This document shows positions 16,832 to 26,328 of a stretch of DNA of 64,000 nt, one piece after another. The notes below the pieces were generated by a model. It made no database searches. It was not told the origin of the DNA and saw nothing but the letters and a program-made list of their open reading frames with translations. Made by a program: the position numbers and the translations under genes. The stretch is from Ruegeria_C sp040830705 (GTDB lineage Bacteria; Pseudomonadota; Alphaproteobacteria; Rhodobacterales; Rhodobacteraceae). Within the stretch, counting starts at the first letter, position 1, and each line of letters begins with the position of its first letter. The stretch lies in contig JBFOME010000016.1 of the NCBI GenBank assembly GCA_040830705.1, forward strand, positions 124,001 to 188,000. Reading direction: 5' to 3'.

Positions 16832-16857
16832 AAAAAGAGCGCGCGGTAGCGCTCAAT
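16832..16857 (-). terminator. Terminator-like hairpin between betB and betA
   Basis: GAGCGC at 16837-16842 and GCGCTC at 16849-16854 form a 6-bp GC stem with a 6-base loop. Read leftward it is followed directly by UUUUUG. It sits in the 83-base betB-betA gap and may attenuate transcription of betA relative to betB and betC. Confidence 0.5.
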
Positions 16858-16873
16858 TTGGAAACAGCCCTGT

Positions 16874-18331
16874 TCAGAACGGAGCCTCCATATCGCCCAT
16901 GCGCACATAGACGGATTTCAACTGGCTATAGTGCTCGATCGCGGCCTTCGCGTTCTCGCGTCCCACCCCCGACAGCTTCGATCCGCCAAACGGCACTTCG
17001 ACCGGCGCGTCATTGTAAGAGTTGATGAAGCAGGTCCCGGCCTCAAACCTCGCAACGACACGGTGAGCGCGAGCAAGATCGCAAGTGAAGACCCCTGCTG
17101 ACAGGCCGAACTCTGTTGCGTTGGCGCGGGCAATCACCTCGTCTTCGGTGTCAAAATCAAGCACCGCCATCACCGGACCGAAAATCTCTTCGCGGGCGAT
17201 GGTCATGTCGTCGGTTACATCAGCAAAAACTGTGGGTTCCAGATAGAAGCCATCGCGCTCCACCCGCTTGCCGCCGGCCACAAGCCTCGCGCCCTCGTCG
17301 ATGCCTTTGGCGATATAGGATTGCACGATCTCCATCTGCCGCTGGCTCACCATTGGCCCGAAACTGGTGGCCGGGTCCTGCGGATCGCCGATCACCGCAC
17401 CCTTAAGCCGTTCGGCGAGCCGCGCCAGGAATGCCTCTTTGATGCCCTTCTGAACAAAAACCCGCGTGCCGTTCGAGCAGACCTGTCCAGAGGAATAGAA
17501 ATTGCCCAGGATCGCGCCGCTGACCGCGTTTTCCAGATCGGCATCGTCAAAGATCAGCAGGGGCGATTTGCCACCCAACTCCATCGTCACATGTTTGATC
17601 CCCGCTGCGGCGGCAGCGTAGACCTTGCGCCCGGTGGGCACCGACCCGGTCAGCGAGACCTTGTCGACGCGCGGATCACCGACCAACTCTCCGCCAACCT
17701 CGCCCATGCCTTGCACCACGTTGTAAAGCCCGGCGGGCAACCCCGCCTCATGCAGAATCTCGGCCACTTTCAATGCACAAAGCGGGGTCGTCTCGGAGGG
17801 TTTGAAGATCATCGCGTTGCCGCAGGCCAGTGCGGGCGCTCCTTTCCAGCAGGCGATCTGGGTTGGGTAGTTCCACGCCCCGATCCCCACGCAAAGTCCC
17901 AGCGCCTCACGTCGCGTGTAGGCCCAATCCTCGCCCAACTGGATATGCTCACCCGTTAGCGTCGCGGCCAGCCCGCCGAAATATTCCAGCGCATCTGCGC
18001 CGCTAGTGGCATCCGCCACCGAAGTTTCCTGATAGGGTTTGCCGGTGTCATGGGTCTCCAGCACGCTGAGATCGTGATTGCGCTCGCGGATCAGATCCGC
18101 TGCCCTGCGCAGGATGCGGCCGCGTTCGGTTCCCGGCAATGCCGCCCAGGCACCTTGTGCCGCGCGGGCCGAAGTGATCGCCTGTTCGACAATCTCAGGC
18201 GTGGCAGCATGCACCGTGGCGATCACCGCGCCAGTGGCGGGATAGATCACCTCGATCGGCGTTCCGCCTGTGTCTTCGACATAGGCACCATTGATGAAAT
18301 GGCTGGCCACGGGTTGGATCGCATAGGTCAT
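16874..18331 (-). CDS. betB: Betaine aldehyde dehydrogenase
   Basis: 485 residues, the normal length. NAD-binding and catalytic regions are complete: GLCVGIGAWNYPTQIACWK, TGSVPTGRKV, the general-base Glu251 in VTMELGGKSPL and the nucleophilic Cys285 in SSGQVCSNGTRV. It oxidises betaine aldehyde to glycine betaine with NAD(P)+, completing the route from choline-O-sulfate. It starts 30 bases after betC stops and is followed by betA after 83 bases containing a small hairpin. Confidence 0.95.
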   Translation of the reverse strand: MTYAIQPVASHFINGAYVEDTGGTPIEVIYPATGAVIATVHAATPEIVEQAITSARAAQGAWAALPGTERGRILRRAADLIRERNHDLSVLETHDTGKPYQETSVADATSGADALEYFGGLAATLTGEHIQLGEDWAYTRREALGLCVGIGAWNYPTQIACWKGAPALACGNAMIFKPSETTPLCALKVAEILHEAGLPAGLYNVVQGMGEVGGELVGDPRVDKVSLTGSVPTGRKVYAAAAAGIKHVTMELGGKSPLLIFDDADLENAVSGAILGNFYSSGQVCSNGTRVFVQKGIKEAFLARLAERLKGAVIGDPQDPATSFGPMVSQRQMEIVQSYIAKGIDEGARLVAGGKRVERDGFYLEPTVFADVTDDMTIAREEIFGPVMAVLDFDTEDEVIARANATEFGLSAGVFTCDLARAHRVVARFEAGTCFINSYNDAPVEVPFGGSKLSGVGRENAKAAIEHYSQLKSVYVRMGDMEAPF

Positions 18332-18361
18332 AAGGTCTTGCCGTTCAAAAAGGTCGCCGGG

Positions 18362-19870
18362 TTATTCGCCACGCGGAAAGCGCTGGCTTTCCTCAACGAT
18401 GTTCAGGTCCATATGGTTACGCATGTAACGTTCCGAGGCGCGTTGCAGCGGCTGATAATCCCAGGGGTAGTAGCCGCCTTGCCGCAGCGCCTCGTAAACC
18501 ACCCAGCGCCGGGCCTGGCTGGCCCGCACGTCGGCGTCATAGGCATCCAAATCCCATCGGGCCTCGGATTTGGCCCGCAGCGTCTGCAAGGTGCCCTGAT
18601 GCGCGGGGTCTTCGGCCAGATTGATCAGTTCATGCGGATCGGCCTCCAGATCAAAAAGCTGATCAGGGTCCAACGCGCAGCGGTTGTACTTCCACTTGCC
18701 ATAGCGCAGGGACACGAGCGGCGCATAAGAGGCCTCGGCTGCGTATTCCATTGCCACCGGTGCGGTGCGTTCGGTGCCATTTGCCAGTGGCACCAGATCC
18801 TCTCCATCCGTCCACGCCGCGATCTCAGCCATATCGACGCCTGCCAGTGCGCCCAAAGTCGGGGTCACGTCGATGGTCGACACCGGCGTGTCGATCCGCC
18901 CGACAGGCATATCAGGTGCAGAGATCATCAGCGGTACCCGCGACGAACCCTCGTAGAAGTTCATCTTGAACCAGAGACCCCGCTCGCCCAGCATGTCACC
19001 GTGGTCGGACACAAAGAGGATGATCGCCTCCTGCCGTGTGGTTTCAAGCACGTACAGGATCTCACCTATCTTGTCGTCCAGATACGAGATGTTGGCAAAA
19101 TAGCCCTGCCGCGACTTGCGGATATCATCCTCGGAAATGTCAAAGCTGCGCCAGTCGTTGGCATCGAAGATGCGTTGTGAATGCGGGTCCTGATTTTCAT
19201 AGCCCAGATCCGCCACCTCGGGCTGCAGATGCGCGCAATCCTCATAAAGATCCCAATATTTCCGCCGCGCCACGTAAGGATCATGCGGATGGGTAAAGCT
19301 GACGGTCAGGCACCAGGGCCGGTCGTCCTTGCCGCGTGCCAGATCATAAAGCTTGGCGGTGGCGTTATAGGCGACCTCGTCATCATACTCCATCTGGTTC
19401 GATATCTCGGCCACACCGGCGCCCGTCACCGAACCCATGTTGTGATACCACCAGTCGATCCGCTCGCCTGGCTTGCGGTAATCGGGCGTCCAGCCAAAAT
19501 CTGCCGGGTAAATGTCCGTGGTCAGGCGGTCCTCGAACCCGTGCATCTGATCGGGGCCGACAAAGTGCATCTTACCGCTCAGGCACGTATAGTAGCCTGC
19601 CCGGCGCAGATGGTGCGCATAGGTGGGAATGTCGCTGCGAAACTCGGCGGCGTTGTCATAGACGCCGGTGCGAGATGGCAATTGCCCCGACATGAAACTC
19701 GCGCGTCCCGGTGCACAAAGCGGCGAGGCAGTATAAGCGTTGGCAAATCGGGTCGAGCGCGCCGCCAGACGCTTCAGGTTCGGCGCGTGCAGCCAGTCGG
19801 CAGGCCCATCAGGAAACAGGGTTCCGTTAAGCTGATCGACCATCAGGATCAAAATATTGGGCTGGCTCAC
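18362..19870 (-). CDS. betC: Choline-sulfatase
   Basis: 502 residues of the alkaline-phosphatase-superfamily sulfatases. The N-terminus NILILMVDQLNGTLFPDG carries the metal-binding Asp; Cys52 in LCAPGRASFMSG is the C-x-P-x-R site converted to formylglycine. VSDHGDMLGERGLW supplies further metal ligands. The family-specific choline-sulfatase C-terminus (RQGGYYPWDYQPL, ERYMRNHMDLN) is present. It hydrolyses choline-O-sulfate to choline, so the operon can use a marine algal osmolyte. No signal peptide, hence cytoplasmic. Its start overlaps the betI stop as ATGA. Confidence 0.95.
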   Translation of the reverse strand: MSQPNILILMVDQLNGTLFPDGPADWLHAPNLKRLAARSTRFANAYTASPLCAPGRASFMSGQLPSRTGVYDNAAEFRSDIPTYAHHLRRAGYYTCLSGKMHFVGPDQMHGFEDRLTTDIYPADFGWTPDYRKPGERIDWWYHNMGSVTGAGVAEISNQMEYDDEVAYNATAKLYDLARGKDDRPWCLTVSFTHPHDPYVARRKYWDLYEDCAHLQPEVADLGYENQDPHSQRIFDANDWRSFDISEDDIRKSRQGYFANISYLDDKIGEILYVLETTRQEAIILFVSDHGDMLGERGLWFKMNFYEGSSRVPLMISAPDMPVGRIDTPVSTIDVTPTLGALAGVDMAEIAAWTDGEDLVPLANGTERTAPVAMEYAAEASYAPLVSLRYGKWKYNRCALDPDQLFDLEADPHELINLAEDPAHQGTLQTLRAKSEARWDLDAYDADVRASQARRWVVYEALRQGGYYPWDYQPLQRASERYMRNHMDLNIVEESQRFPRGE

Positions 19871-20442
19871 GAACGTCTCCCTGTCAGCGTTTCGAGAATT
19901 GTGGTGGCCTGCCGTACGGCCAGTTCCGGTTGTTCCGGCGCACCAAGTGCGGCCCGGATATAGAGCCCGTCAATCAGCGCGATCAGCGTTTCTGCAGCAT
20001 CTCTGGGGTCTTCGGCCCGGCCTTTCAGCGCATGCACTAGATTGGAGCGGATGCGGGACTGGTAAATCTGCCAGAGCCGCAGCGCGTCCTGGTTGGTCTG
20101 AGCCATCACATAAAAGGTCATCCAGGCAGCGATGACGTCGGGCGTAAAACAGGAGGGCGCAAAACAGGCGCGGATGACTGCCCGGGCGCGATCCTCTGGC
20201 GCGGCGGCTTTCAGTTCGGCGCGTGCCTCGGCACCGAAATCCGCCAGAATCCGCCGCATCGCCGCCAGAAAAATCTGGTCCTTTCCACCGAAATAGTGAT
20301 GGGCCAGCGCACTGGACATGCCCGCCCGCTTGGCGATCTGGCTGACGGTCACATCAAGCGAGCGCGACTGGCCGAGCTCGGCAATGGTTGCCCGCACGAT
20401 GGCTTCGCGCCGGATCGGTTCCATTCCCAGTTTTGGCATCAT
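19867..20442 (-). CDS. betI: TetR-family repressor of the bet operon
   Basis: 191 residues. MEPIRREAIVRATIAELG followed by VSQIAKRAGMSSALAHHYFGGKDQIF is the BetI-type DNA-binding domain, and the C-terminal ligand domain (SCFTPDVIAAWMTFYVMAQ) matches BetI rather than a generic TetR. It should repress betI-betC-betB-betA until choline is present. Second-codon ATG at 20439 is an equally possible start. First gene of the operon, with an inverted repeat 42 bases upstream. Confidence 0.93.
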   Translation of the reverse strand: MMPKLGMEPIRREAIVRATIAELGQSRSLDVTVSQIAKRAGMSSALAHHYFGGKDQIFLAAMRRILADFGAEARAELKAAAPEDRARAVIRACFAPSCFTPDVIAAWMTFYVMAQTNQDALRLWQIYQSRIRSNLVHALKGRAEDPRDAAETLIALIDGLYIRAALGAPEQPELAVRQATTILETLTGRRS

Positions 20443-20484
20443 TGCTCCCCTTCCGTCAGGCTGGGGAAAACAGCTAGGGCCTTT

Positions 20485-20506
20485 TTATTGACTCGTCAAT
20501 CAATAA
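20485..20506. promoter_or_regulatory. Probable BetI operator
   Basis: The core ATTGAC-TC-GTCAAT is a perfect 6-bp dyad, extended by TT/AA flanks and a second CAATAA, 42 bases upstream of betI. It resembles the TTGATTGA-type palindromes bound by BetI in other proteobacteria. Binding is inferred. Confidence 0.55.
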
Positions 20507-20535
20507 CCCTGAGCGCCGCGATGCTTGGCCCGCCG

Positions 20536-21447
20536 TTAGAGTTTCGGCGCAATGTCGACGGGTGTAATCTGGCGCCGCTCCAACGCCGCCTCGCGCCACG
20601 AGATAAAGCTGACCGACGCCAGGATGAGCGTCCCGCCCGCGACCACCCAAGGGTCAATCCCCTCGTCAAAGGCCAGCACACCAAGAATCACGGACCAGAC
20701 CAGTTGCAGGAAGGTGGCGGGCTGTGTCACGGCAACCGGGGCGGCATGAAGCGCACGTGTCATGCAGTAGTGCCCGGCGGTCGCTGACGCGGCGAGCAGA
20801 AAGATCGCGCCAAGGTCAGACGTGCTGAAGGGCTGCCAGACCACCATCGCAAATGGCGCCAGAAACAGCGCCACCCAAAGTGACATCTGCGCCAGAACCA
20901 GCGCCGGGCGCACCTCGTCCACAGTGACCTTGGCCAACAGGTAAGAGCCGCCCAGCATCAACGTTCCGCCCAGCATCGCGAGATGGCCATCGGATACGTC
21001 GCGAAACCCAGGGCGCAGGATGATAAGCCCGCCGACGAAAGCCAAGGCAATCGCCGCAATCCGGCGCGCGGCCAGTTTCTCACCCAGCATGAACACCGCA
21101 CCGAGCGTGACATAGATCGGAGTCAGGTAGTTCATCGCCGTAACCTCGGCCAGAGGGATCTGGGTCATCGCAAAGAACCACAACATCACCGCGACCGATT
21201 GCAATGCGCCCCGGATGCAGAACAGCGACCATTGGCGGCGCGTGAACCGCGTTGTGACCAAGGGACGGATCACCGGAAGCACGAAGACAAGCCCCAGCAC
21301 ATAGCGCAAAAATGCAAGTTGGACCGGATGCATCCTGACACCGATCACCTTGACCAGCGCCGTCATCAGCACAAAGCACAGGCCCGCCGCGACCATCCAA
21401 AGGATGCCGACAAGCGGGCGTTGCTGCGGAGGGGCGATCAATTGCAT
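20536..21447 (-). CDS. EamA/DMT-family transporter
   Basis: 303 residues with ten predicted membrane helices in two EamA halves. GILWMVAAGLCFVLMTALVKV begins the first, and NYLTPIYVTLGAVFMLGEKLAARRI ends it; the second half contains ATAGHYCMTRALHAAPVAVTQP and a second FLQLVWSVILGVLAFDEG. Such carriers export or import metabolites (amino acids, nucleosides, S-adenosylmethionine); the substrate here is unknown. A GTG at 21462 is another possible start; neither has a clear ribosome site. It follows the LysE exporter on the same strand. Confidence 0.85.
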   Translation of the reverse strand: MQLIAPPQQRPLVGILWMVAAGLCFVLMTALVKVIGVRMHPVQLAFLRYVLGLVFVLPVIRPLVTTRFTRRQWSLFCIRGALQSVAVMLWFFAMTQIPLAEVTAMNYLTPIYVTLGAVFMLGEKLAARRIAAIALAFVGGLIILRPGFRDVSDGHLAMLGGTLMLGGSYLLAKVTVDEVRPALVLAQMSLWVALFLAPFAMVVWQPFSTSDLGAIFLLAASATAGHYCMTRALHAAPVAVTQPATFLQLVWSVILGVLAFDEGIDPWVVAGGTLILASVSFISWREAALERRQITPVDIAPKL

Positions 21448-21486
21448 ATGGCTGTTGAACACCCAATCGCGGGTCGGAACAACCCT

Positions 21487-22086
21487 TCACATCGCAATGA
21501 GTTTGGCGGCAATCGCCCACATGATCACACCAATCAGCACGTCCAGAACCTGCCACGCGCGCGGTCGGGCAAACAGCGGTGCCAGCAATCGCGCACCGTA
21601 GCCCAACGAGAAAAAGAACACAAAGCTGGAGGTTACCGCCCCCAGGCCAAAGCTCAGCCGGTCAGCGTACTGCGCCGAAACCGATCCTATCAGCACCACG
21701 GTATCCAGATAGACATGCGGGTTGAGCCAGGTCAGCGCCAGCAGCGTGGCCAGCGTCGCCCACAAACCGGCCCCTGCGCCATTTCCGGTCTTCAGCGCTT
21801 CGCCGCCACGCCAAGTGGAGTAGAAACTGCGGGCACCATAGACGATCAGGAACGCTGCACCGCCGAAGCGCATGAGTGGTTCGAACCACGGCACCGCGGT
21901 CGCCAAAGCGCCAAAGCCCGCGACACCCGCAGCAATCAACAGAGCGTCTGATATGGCGCAGGTCAGACAAACGGCAAAGACATGCGCATGACGCAACCCC
22001 TGCCGCAGGACAAACGCGTTCTGCGCCCCAATGGCAAGGATCAGGCTGAACCCTAGAAAAAAGCCGGGAATGAACGATGTGAGCAT
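21487..22086 (-). CDS. LysE/ArgO-family basic amino acid exporter
   Basis: 199 residues, six membrane segments. The N-terminus FIPGFFLGFSLILAIGAQNAFVLRQG is the LysE/ArgO signature, and LALTWLNPHVYLDTVVLIG holds the conserved NPH motif of this subfamily. These proteins expel arginine, lysine or their toxic analogues. The divergent neighbour 86 bases away encodes an ArgP-like LysR regulator, exactly as expected for an argO-argP or lysE-lysG pair. Confidence 0.92.
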   Translation of the reverse strand: MLTSFIPGFFLGFSLILAIGAQNAFVLRQGLRHAHVFAVCLTCAISDALLIAAGVAGFGALATAVPWFEPLMRFGGAAFLIVYGARSFYSTWRGGEALKTGNGAGAGLWATLATLLALTWLNPHVYLDTVVLIGSVSAQYADRLSFGLGAVTSSFVFFFSLGYGARLLAPLFARPRAWQVLDVLIGVIMWAIAAKLIAM

Positions 22087-22133
22087 GTGACCTCCGCCCT
22101 AGACAGGGTTTGACTAGACGGGGGGGAGATGGC

Positions 22134-22152
22134 TATCAAATTAAAGATGATA
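22134..22152. promoter_or_regulatory. LysR-type box in the lysE-argP divergent region
   Basis: TATCA at 22134-22138 and TGATA at 22148-22152 form a dyad that contains a T-N11-A arrangement, 21 bases before the argP-like start. It is a plausible binding site for the ArgP-like regulator. Confidence 0.45.
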
Positions 22153-22172
22153 ACGTCAGATAAGATCTGCTA

Positions 22173-23060
22173 ATGAGATTCGATCCCAACCAGCTCCGTG
22201 CCCTTGCTTCGATCCTGCGGCTTGGCAGTTTCGAGGCAGCGGCGTCAGAATTGGCGGTGACGCAATCGGCCGTTTCACAACGTATCCGGGCGCTGGAAGA
22301 GCGGGTGGGCACGTCGCTGATCGAACGCGGGACACCCTGTAGCGGTACCCCCGCAGGCGTCCGGATCGCCAAACATGCCGAGGATGTGGGTTTGCTCGAA
22401 GCGCAGCTAAGCCGGGATTTGTCACTGGACACGCGTACCGGCCCAACCCGCCTGCGGATCGCAGTCAATGCCGACAGCCTGGCCACATGGTTCGTCGACG
22501 CGATGGCGCAGGTCGAGGGCGTGCTCTTTGATCTGGTGCTCGACGATCAGGATCATTCCGCCGACTGGCTGCGCCGGGGCGCGGTCAGCGCCGCGATCTG
22601 CGCCGGAGACAAGCCGGTTCCGGGCTGTGACGCCACGCCTTTGGGTTCTCTGCGCTATCTCGCCACTGCCAGCCCGGCGTTTCATGCACGTTGGTTCCAG
22701 CACGGCGTGACCGCAAAAACCCTGTCTCAGGCACCCTGCATCACCTTCAATCGGAAGGACGAATTACAAAGGATCTGGATCGAAAGAGCTGTCGCCCAGC
22801 GGATAACGCCGCCCACCCATTTCCTGCCCTCGACCCACGCCTTTGTCGATGCCGCACGCGTGGGGCTGGGCTGGGGCATGAACCCCGAACCGCTGGTACA
22901 ACGTCCCGTCCGCGAAGGGCAACTGGTCACGCTGCTTGCGAACCAACCGCTTGATATTGCGCTGAGTTGGCAGGTCAGCCGGGTCATGGCCCCGGCCCTG
23001 GCACCGCTCACCCGCGCCGTGAAACAGGCCGCGCAGGATGGGTTGATCAGCACCGTGTGA
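22173..23060 (+). CDS. LysR-family regulator, ArgP/LysG type
   Basis: 295 residues. The N-terminal helix-turn-helix is FDPNQLRALASILRLGSFEAA followed by ASELAVTQSAVSQRIRALEERVG, specific enough to place it in the ArgP (IciA)/LysG group rather than other LysR types. The effector domain probably binds lysine or arginine. It is divergent from the LysE-type exporter and should activate it. The stop lies 9 bases from that of convergent yebC. Confidence 0.9.
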   Translation: MRFDPNQLRALASILRLGSFEAAASELAVTQSAVSQRIRALEERVGTSLIERGTPCSGTPAGVRIAKHAEDVGLLEAQLSRDLSLDTRTGPTRLRIAVNADSLATWFVDAMAQVEGVLFDLVLDDQDHSADWLRRGAVSAAICAGDKPVPGCDATPLGSLRYLATASPAFHARWFQHGVTAKTLSQAPCITFNRKDELQRIWIERAVAQRITPPTHFLPSTHAFVDAARVGLGWGMNPEPLVQRPVREGQLVTLLANQPLDIALSWQVSRVMAPALAPLTRAVKQAAQDGLISTV

Positions 23061-23069
23061 ACGCGCCGA

Positions 23070-23810
23070 TCAGAGCTGAGCCATGACCTCGTCATCAGCT
23101 TCGAAATTGGTCGTCACACGCTGAATGTCATCGTCATCTTCCAGCGCATCGACCAGACGCATCAGCTTTTGCATGCCTTCCAGATCCAGCTCTGTCGTGG
23201 TGGTCGGCTTCCAGACGAGCTTGGTGGATTCGGATTCACCCAGCGCCGCCTCCAGCGCATTGGACACGTCGTTCAGATCGGTATCGGCGCAATAGATGAT
23301 GTGGCCATCTTCGGAACTCTCCACATCCTCCGCGCCAGCCTCGATCGCTGCCTCGAAGATCGTATCGGCGTCACCCGCTTCGGCGGTGTACATCACCTCG
23401 CCCTTGCGTTCGAACATGAACCCGACCGAGCCGGTCTCGCCCAGATTTCCGCCATTTTTCGAGAAGGTCGAGCGCACTGTGGACGCGGTGCGGTTGCGGT
23501 TGTCGGTCATCGCCTCGACGATCACCGCCACGCCATTGGGGCCATAGCCCTCATAACGGATTTCTTCGTAATCATCGCCCTCGCCCGCCTGCGATTTCTT
23601 GATCGCGCGATCGATCACGTCCTTGGGGACCGAGTTCGACTTAGCCTCTTTCACCGCCAGACGCAGGCGCGGGTTCTTGTCGGGGTCGGGATCGCCCATC
23701 TTGGCCGCGACGGTGATTTCCTTGCTGAGCTTGGAAAACAGCTTGGAGCGCGCCGCATCCTGACGCCCTTTGCGGTGCTGAATATTTGCCCATTTGGAAT
23801 GGCCGGCCAT
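23070..23810 (-). CDS. yebC: YebC/PmpR/TACO1-family protein
   Basis: 246 residues, full length. AGHSKWANIQHRKGRQDAARS at the N-terminus is the universal YebC start, followed by IDRAIKKSQAGEGDDYEEIRYEGYGPNGVAVIVEAMTDNRNRT (in consecutive pieces) and an acidic end. The family is annotated as transcriptional regulators (PmpR) or, more recently, as ribosome-associated factors that help translate proline-rich stretches. Either role is possible here. It is separately transcribed, divergent from the SLC13 permease. Confidence 0.95.
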   Translation of the reverse strand: MAGHSKWANIQHRKGRQDAARSKLFSKLSKEITVAAKMGDPDPDKNPRLRLAVKEAKSNSVPKDVIDRAIKKSQAGEGDDYEEIRYEGYGPNGVAVIVEAMTDNRNRTASTVRSTFSKNGGNLGETGSVGFMFERKGEVMYTAEAGDADTIFEAAIEAGAEDVESSEDGHIIYCADTDLNDVSNALEAALGESESTKLVWKPTTTTELDLEGMQKLMRLVDALEDDDDIQRVTTNFEADDEVMAQL

Positions 23811-23917
23811 GTTGTCCTCGTTGCTCGATATGCTGACTGGCGATCATATAGACCCTAGCAGGCGAAAGGATCAAGGGACCGGCTTGCCCACGCGCGCCTC
23901 TTGCCTATTGTGGCAGC

Positions 23918-25690
23918 ATGACTTTGGATCAGATGATTTTGTTCGTGTTGTTCATCGGGGTCTTCGGTATGCTGCTCTGGGGCCGCTACCGTTATGATCT
24001 GGTTGCCTTTTCCGCCTTGCTTATTGGTGTCGTGCTGGGCGTTGTCCCGGTCAAGGATGCGTTCTCGGGCTTCGGTCACCCCGCCACGGTGGTGGTGGCG
24101 CTGGTGCTGGTGGTTTCCGCCGGGCTAGTGCGATCGGGAGCGGTGTTCCTGATCACGCGGACGCTGGTGGATTCGGGTCGCAGGCTGGGCACGCATATTG
24201 CGTTGATGGGCGGGATCGGGGCCGTGATGTCTGCCTTCATGAATAACGTAGCAGCACTTGCTCTTCTGATGCCGGTGGATATCCAGACCGCGCGCAAGGC
24301 GGGCCGCGCGCCAGGGCTATCGCTGATGCCGCTAAGTTTCGCCACCATTCTGGGGGGCATGGCCACACTGATCGGCACGCCGCCCAATATCATCATCGCC
24401 TCGATCCGCGAACAGGCGGTTGGCACGCCCTACCACATGTTCGATTTTGCCCCAGTGGGCGGGGCTGCTGCGCTGGCCGGGCTTGCTTTTGTCGCCCTGA
24501 TCGGCTGGCGTTTGATCCCGGATCGCGGTGCCGAGGGTGATACCGCAACGACGCTGGCGGATTATATTGCCGAGCTTACTATCCCCGAAGAGTCGCCTCA
24601 TATCGGCAAACGCGTCGCCGAGTTCTACGATGCCGCGGATCAGTCAGATGTGGCCATCATCGGTCTGATCCGCGACGGCAAGCGCCGCTATGGCCGGGCT
24701 GCAAACGCGCTTCTCAAGGCTGGCGATGCACTGGTGCTGGAGGCAAAGCCAGAGGCGCTGGACGAATTCCGTTCCGCTCTGTCGCTGGATTTCTCTGACG
24801 CCCAGCGGCAGGAACTGCTGACGGCGGCGGGCGAAGGCCTGGAAGTCACCGAGGTTGTGGCCCCCGAAAGCGCGCGGATCACCGGGCGCACCGCGCAAGG
24901 CATCGGGCTGGCCTGGCGGCAGAGCACATTGTTGATGGGTATATCGCGGCAGGGCACGCGTATCCTGAGCCAAGTGCGCAAGACCGAAGTCGAACCGGGC
25001 GATATCCTGTTGCTGCTTTGCCCGCGTGACAGAACGGCTGATGTCACCGACTGGCTGGGCTGCCTGCCGCTGGCCGAGCGCGGGCTGGCCGTGACCGCCA
25101 ATGACAAGGTGTGGCTCGCCATAGGGCTGTTTGCCGCTGCCGTGCTGGCGGCAAGCGTCGGGTTGATCTACCTGCCGGTTGCGTTGGGCTTGGTGGTGGT
25201 GGCCTATGTGCTGACCCGCATCCTACCCATTGCTGAGCTCTACGATCACATCGAGTGGCCGGTGGTAATCCTGCTAGGCTCGATGATCCCGCTAGGTGCG
25301 GCACTGGAAAGCTCGGGCGGAACCGAACTGATCGCGAGCGCCTTGATCCAATTCACCAGTGGCCTGCCCGCCTGGGCGATCCTGACGGTGCTGATGGTGG
25401 TGACGATGACGCTGTCGGATGTGCTCAACAACACGGCGACCACCATCGTCGCCGCGCCTGTCGGCATCCAGATGGCAAATACACTGGGTGTTTCGCCAGA
25501 CCCCTTCCTTATGGCGGTGGCTGTTGCTGCCTCGGCAGCCTTCCTGACGCCCATCGGCCACAAGAACAATACACTGATCCTCGGCCCCGGCGGATACCGA
25601 TTTGGCGACTACTGGCGCATGGGCCTGCCTTTGGAGATATTGGTAGTGGCTGTATCTATACCCGCGATCCTGCTGTTCTGGCCGATGTAG
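23918..25690 (+). CDS. SLC13-family permease with two central TrkA_C domains
   Basis: 590 residues: an N-terminal set of membrane segments (MILFVLFIGVFGMLLWGRYRY start; ATVVVALVLVVSAGLVRSG; AFMNNVAALALLMPV; GTPPNIIIASIREQ), a cytoplasmic middle with two RCK/TrkA_C-like domains (about residues 210-375), and a C-terminal transport half (LSDVLNNTATTIVAAPVG). The duplicated N-N-x-A/T motifs are those of dicarboxylate or sulfate carriers of the DASS/SLC13 class. Substrate unknown; sulfate or an organic anion is plausible. A second permease of the same design lies at 28953-30731. Confidence 0.88.
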   Translation: MTLDQMILFVLFIGVFGMLLWGRYRYDLVAFSALLIGVVLGVVPVKDAFSGFGHPATVVVALVLVVSAGLVRSGAVFLITRTLVDSGRRLGTHIALMGGIGAVMSAFMNNVAALALLMPVDIQTARKAGRAPGLSLMPLSFATILGGMATLIGTPPNIIIASIREQAVGTPYHMFDFAPVGGAAALAGLAFVALIGWRLIPDRGAEGDTATTLADYIAELTIPEESPHIGKRVAEFYDAADQSDVAIIGLIRDGKRRYGRAANALLKAGDALVLEAKPEALDEFRSALSLDFSDAQRQELLTAAGEGLEVTEVVAPESARITGRTAQGIGLAWRQSTLLMGISRQGTRILSQVRKTEVEPGDILLLLCPRDRTADVTDWLGCLPLAERGLAVTANDKVWLAIGLFAAAVLAASVGLIYLPVALGLVVVAYVLTRILPIAELYDHIEWPVVILLGSMIPLGAALESSGGTELIASALIQFTSGLPAWAILTVLMVVTMTLSDVLNNTATTIVAAPVGIQMANTLGVSPDPFLMAVAVAASAAFLTPIGHKNNTLILGPGGYRFGDYWRMGLPLEILVVAVSIPAILLFWPM

Positions 25691-25707
25691 GGTGGACCAA
25701 AACGGCC

Positions 25708-26328
25708 TTACGACAGCAAAGCGCGCAGCTGGTTCAGAACGTCCTCTCTACTCTCATCCGAGAAAAAATGCGCCTGCCATCCTGCTGCGCGCGCCGCGTC
25801 GACGCTGGCCTGATAATCATCAACTAAAATCATGCGCCCGGGTGAGACCTGCAGCGTTTCGGTGATCGTTTCGTAGAACAGGGCATCCGGCTTGCGCACG
25901 CCCATCCGGCCAGAAGAGAAGACATGCGCCACCCGGTCGGCAAAGCCCATCTCAACCTCGATATACCGCGCGCGACGCGCTTCGTTATTTGTGGCGATGA
26001 CCTGCTGAATACCTTTCGCGGACAGCGCCGCCTGCACATTGAGAACGTCGGCGTCAGGCAGAGCATCGTTTCTGAACCAGTAGTCCAGCAAAGCGTCCGG
26101 GCCCGGGGCGAATCCAACCATTTCGGCCCAAGAGGCCACGCGATCCCGCAAATCCTCCTGCCCGGTGATGATCCGGTCGAAATCTTCGGCGAAGATGTGT
26201 TTTGTGAAGATTGCCAGCGACTGACCGAGATCGTTCTCAAAGCTCTCTGCCCACACAAATACCCCGTCGCGGAGATTCCGGTTCAGAACGCCGTCAAAAT
26301 CCCACGCGATGACCGGAAGCTCAGACAT
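25708..26328 (-). CDS. HAD-superfamily hydrolase
   Basis: 206 residues. Motif I is IAWDFDGVLNRN with the nucleophilic Asp, motif II is in VIATNNEARRARYIE, motif III is GRMGVRKPDALFY and motif IV is MILVDDYQASVDAA. This order with a helical cap matches subfamily IA phosphatases. Substrate not predictable. The start at 26328 follows GTGGAGAG; the longer frame upstream is not supported. Converges with the SLC13 gene (17-base gap). Confidence 0.87.
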   Translation of the reverse strand: MSELPVIAWDFDGVLNRNLRDGVFVWAESFENDLGQSLAIFTKHIFAEDFDRIITGQEDLRDRVASWAEMVGFAPGPDALLDYWFRNDALPDADVLNVQAALSAKGIQQVIATNNEARRARYIEVEMGFADRVAHVFSSGRMGVRKPDALFYETITETLQVSPGRMILVDDYQASVDAARAAGWQAHFFSDESREDVLNQLRALLS

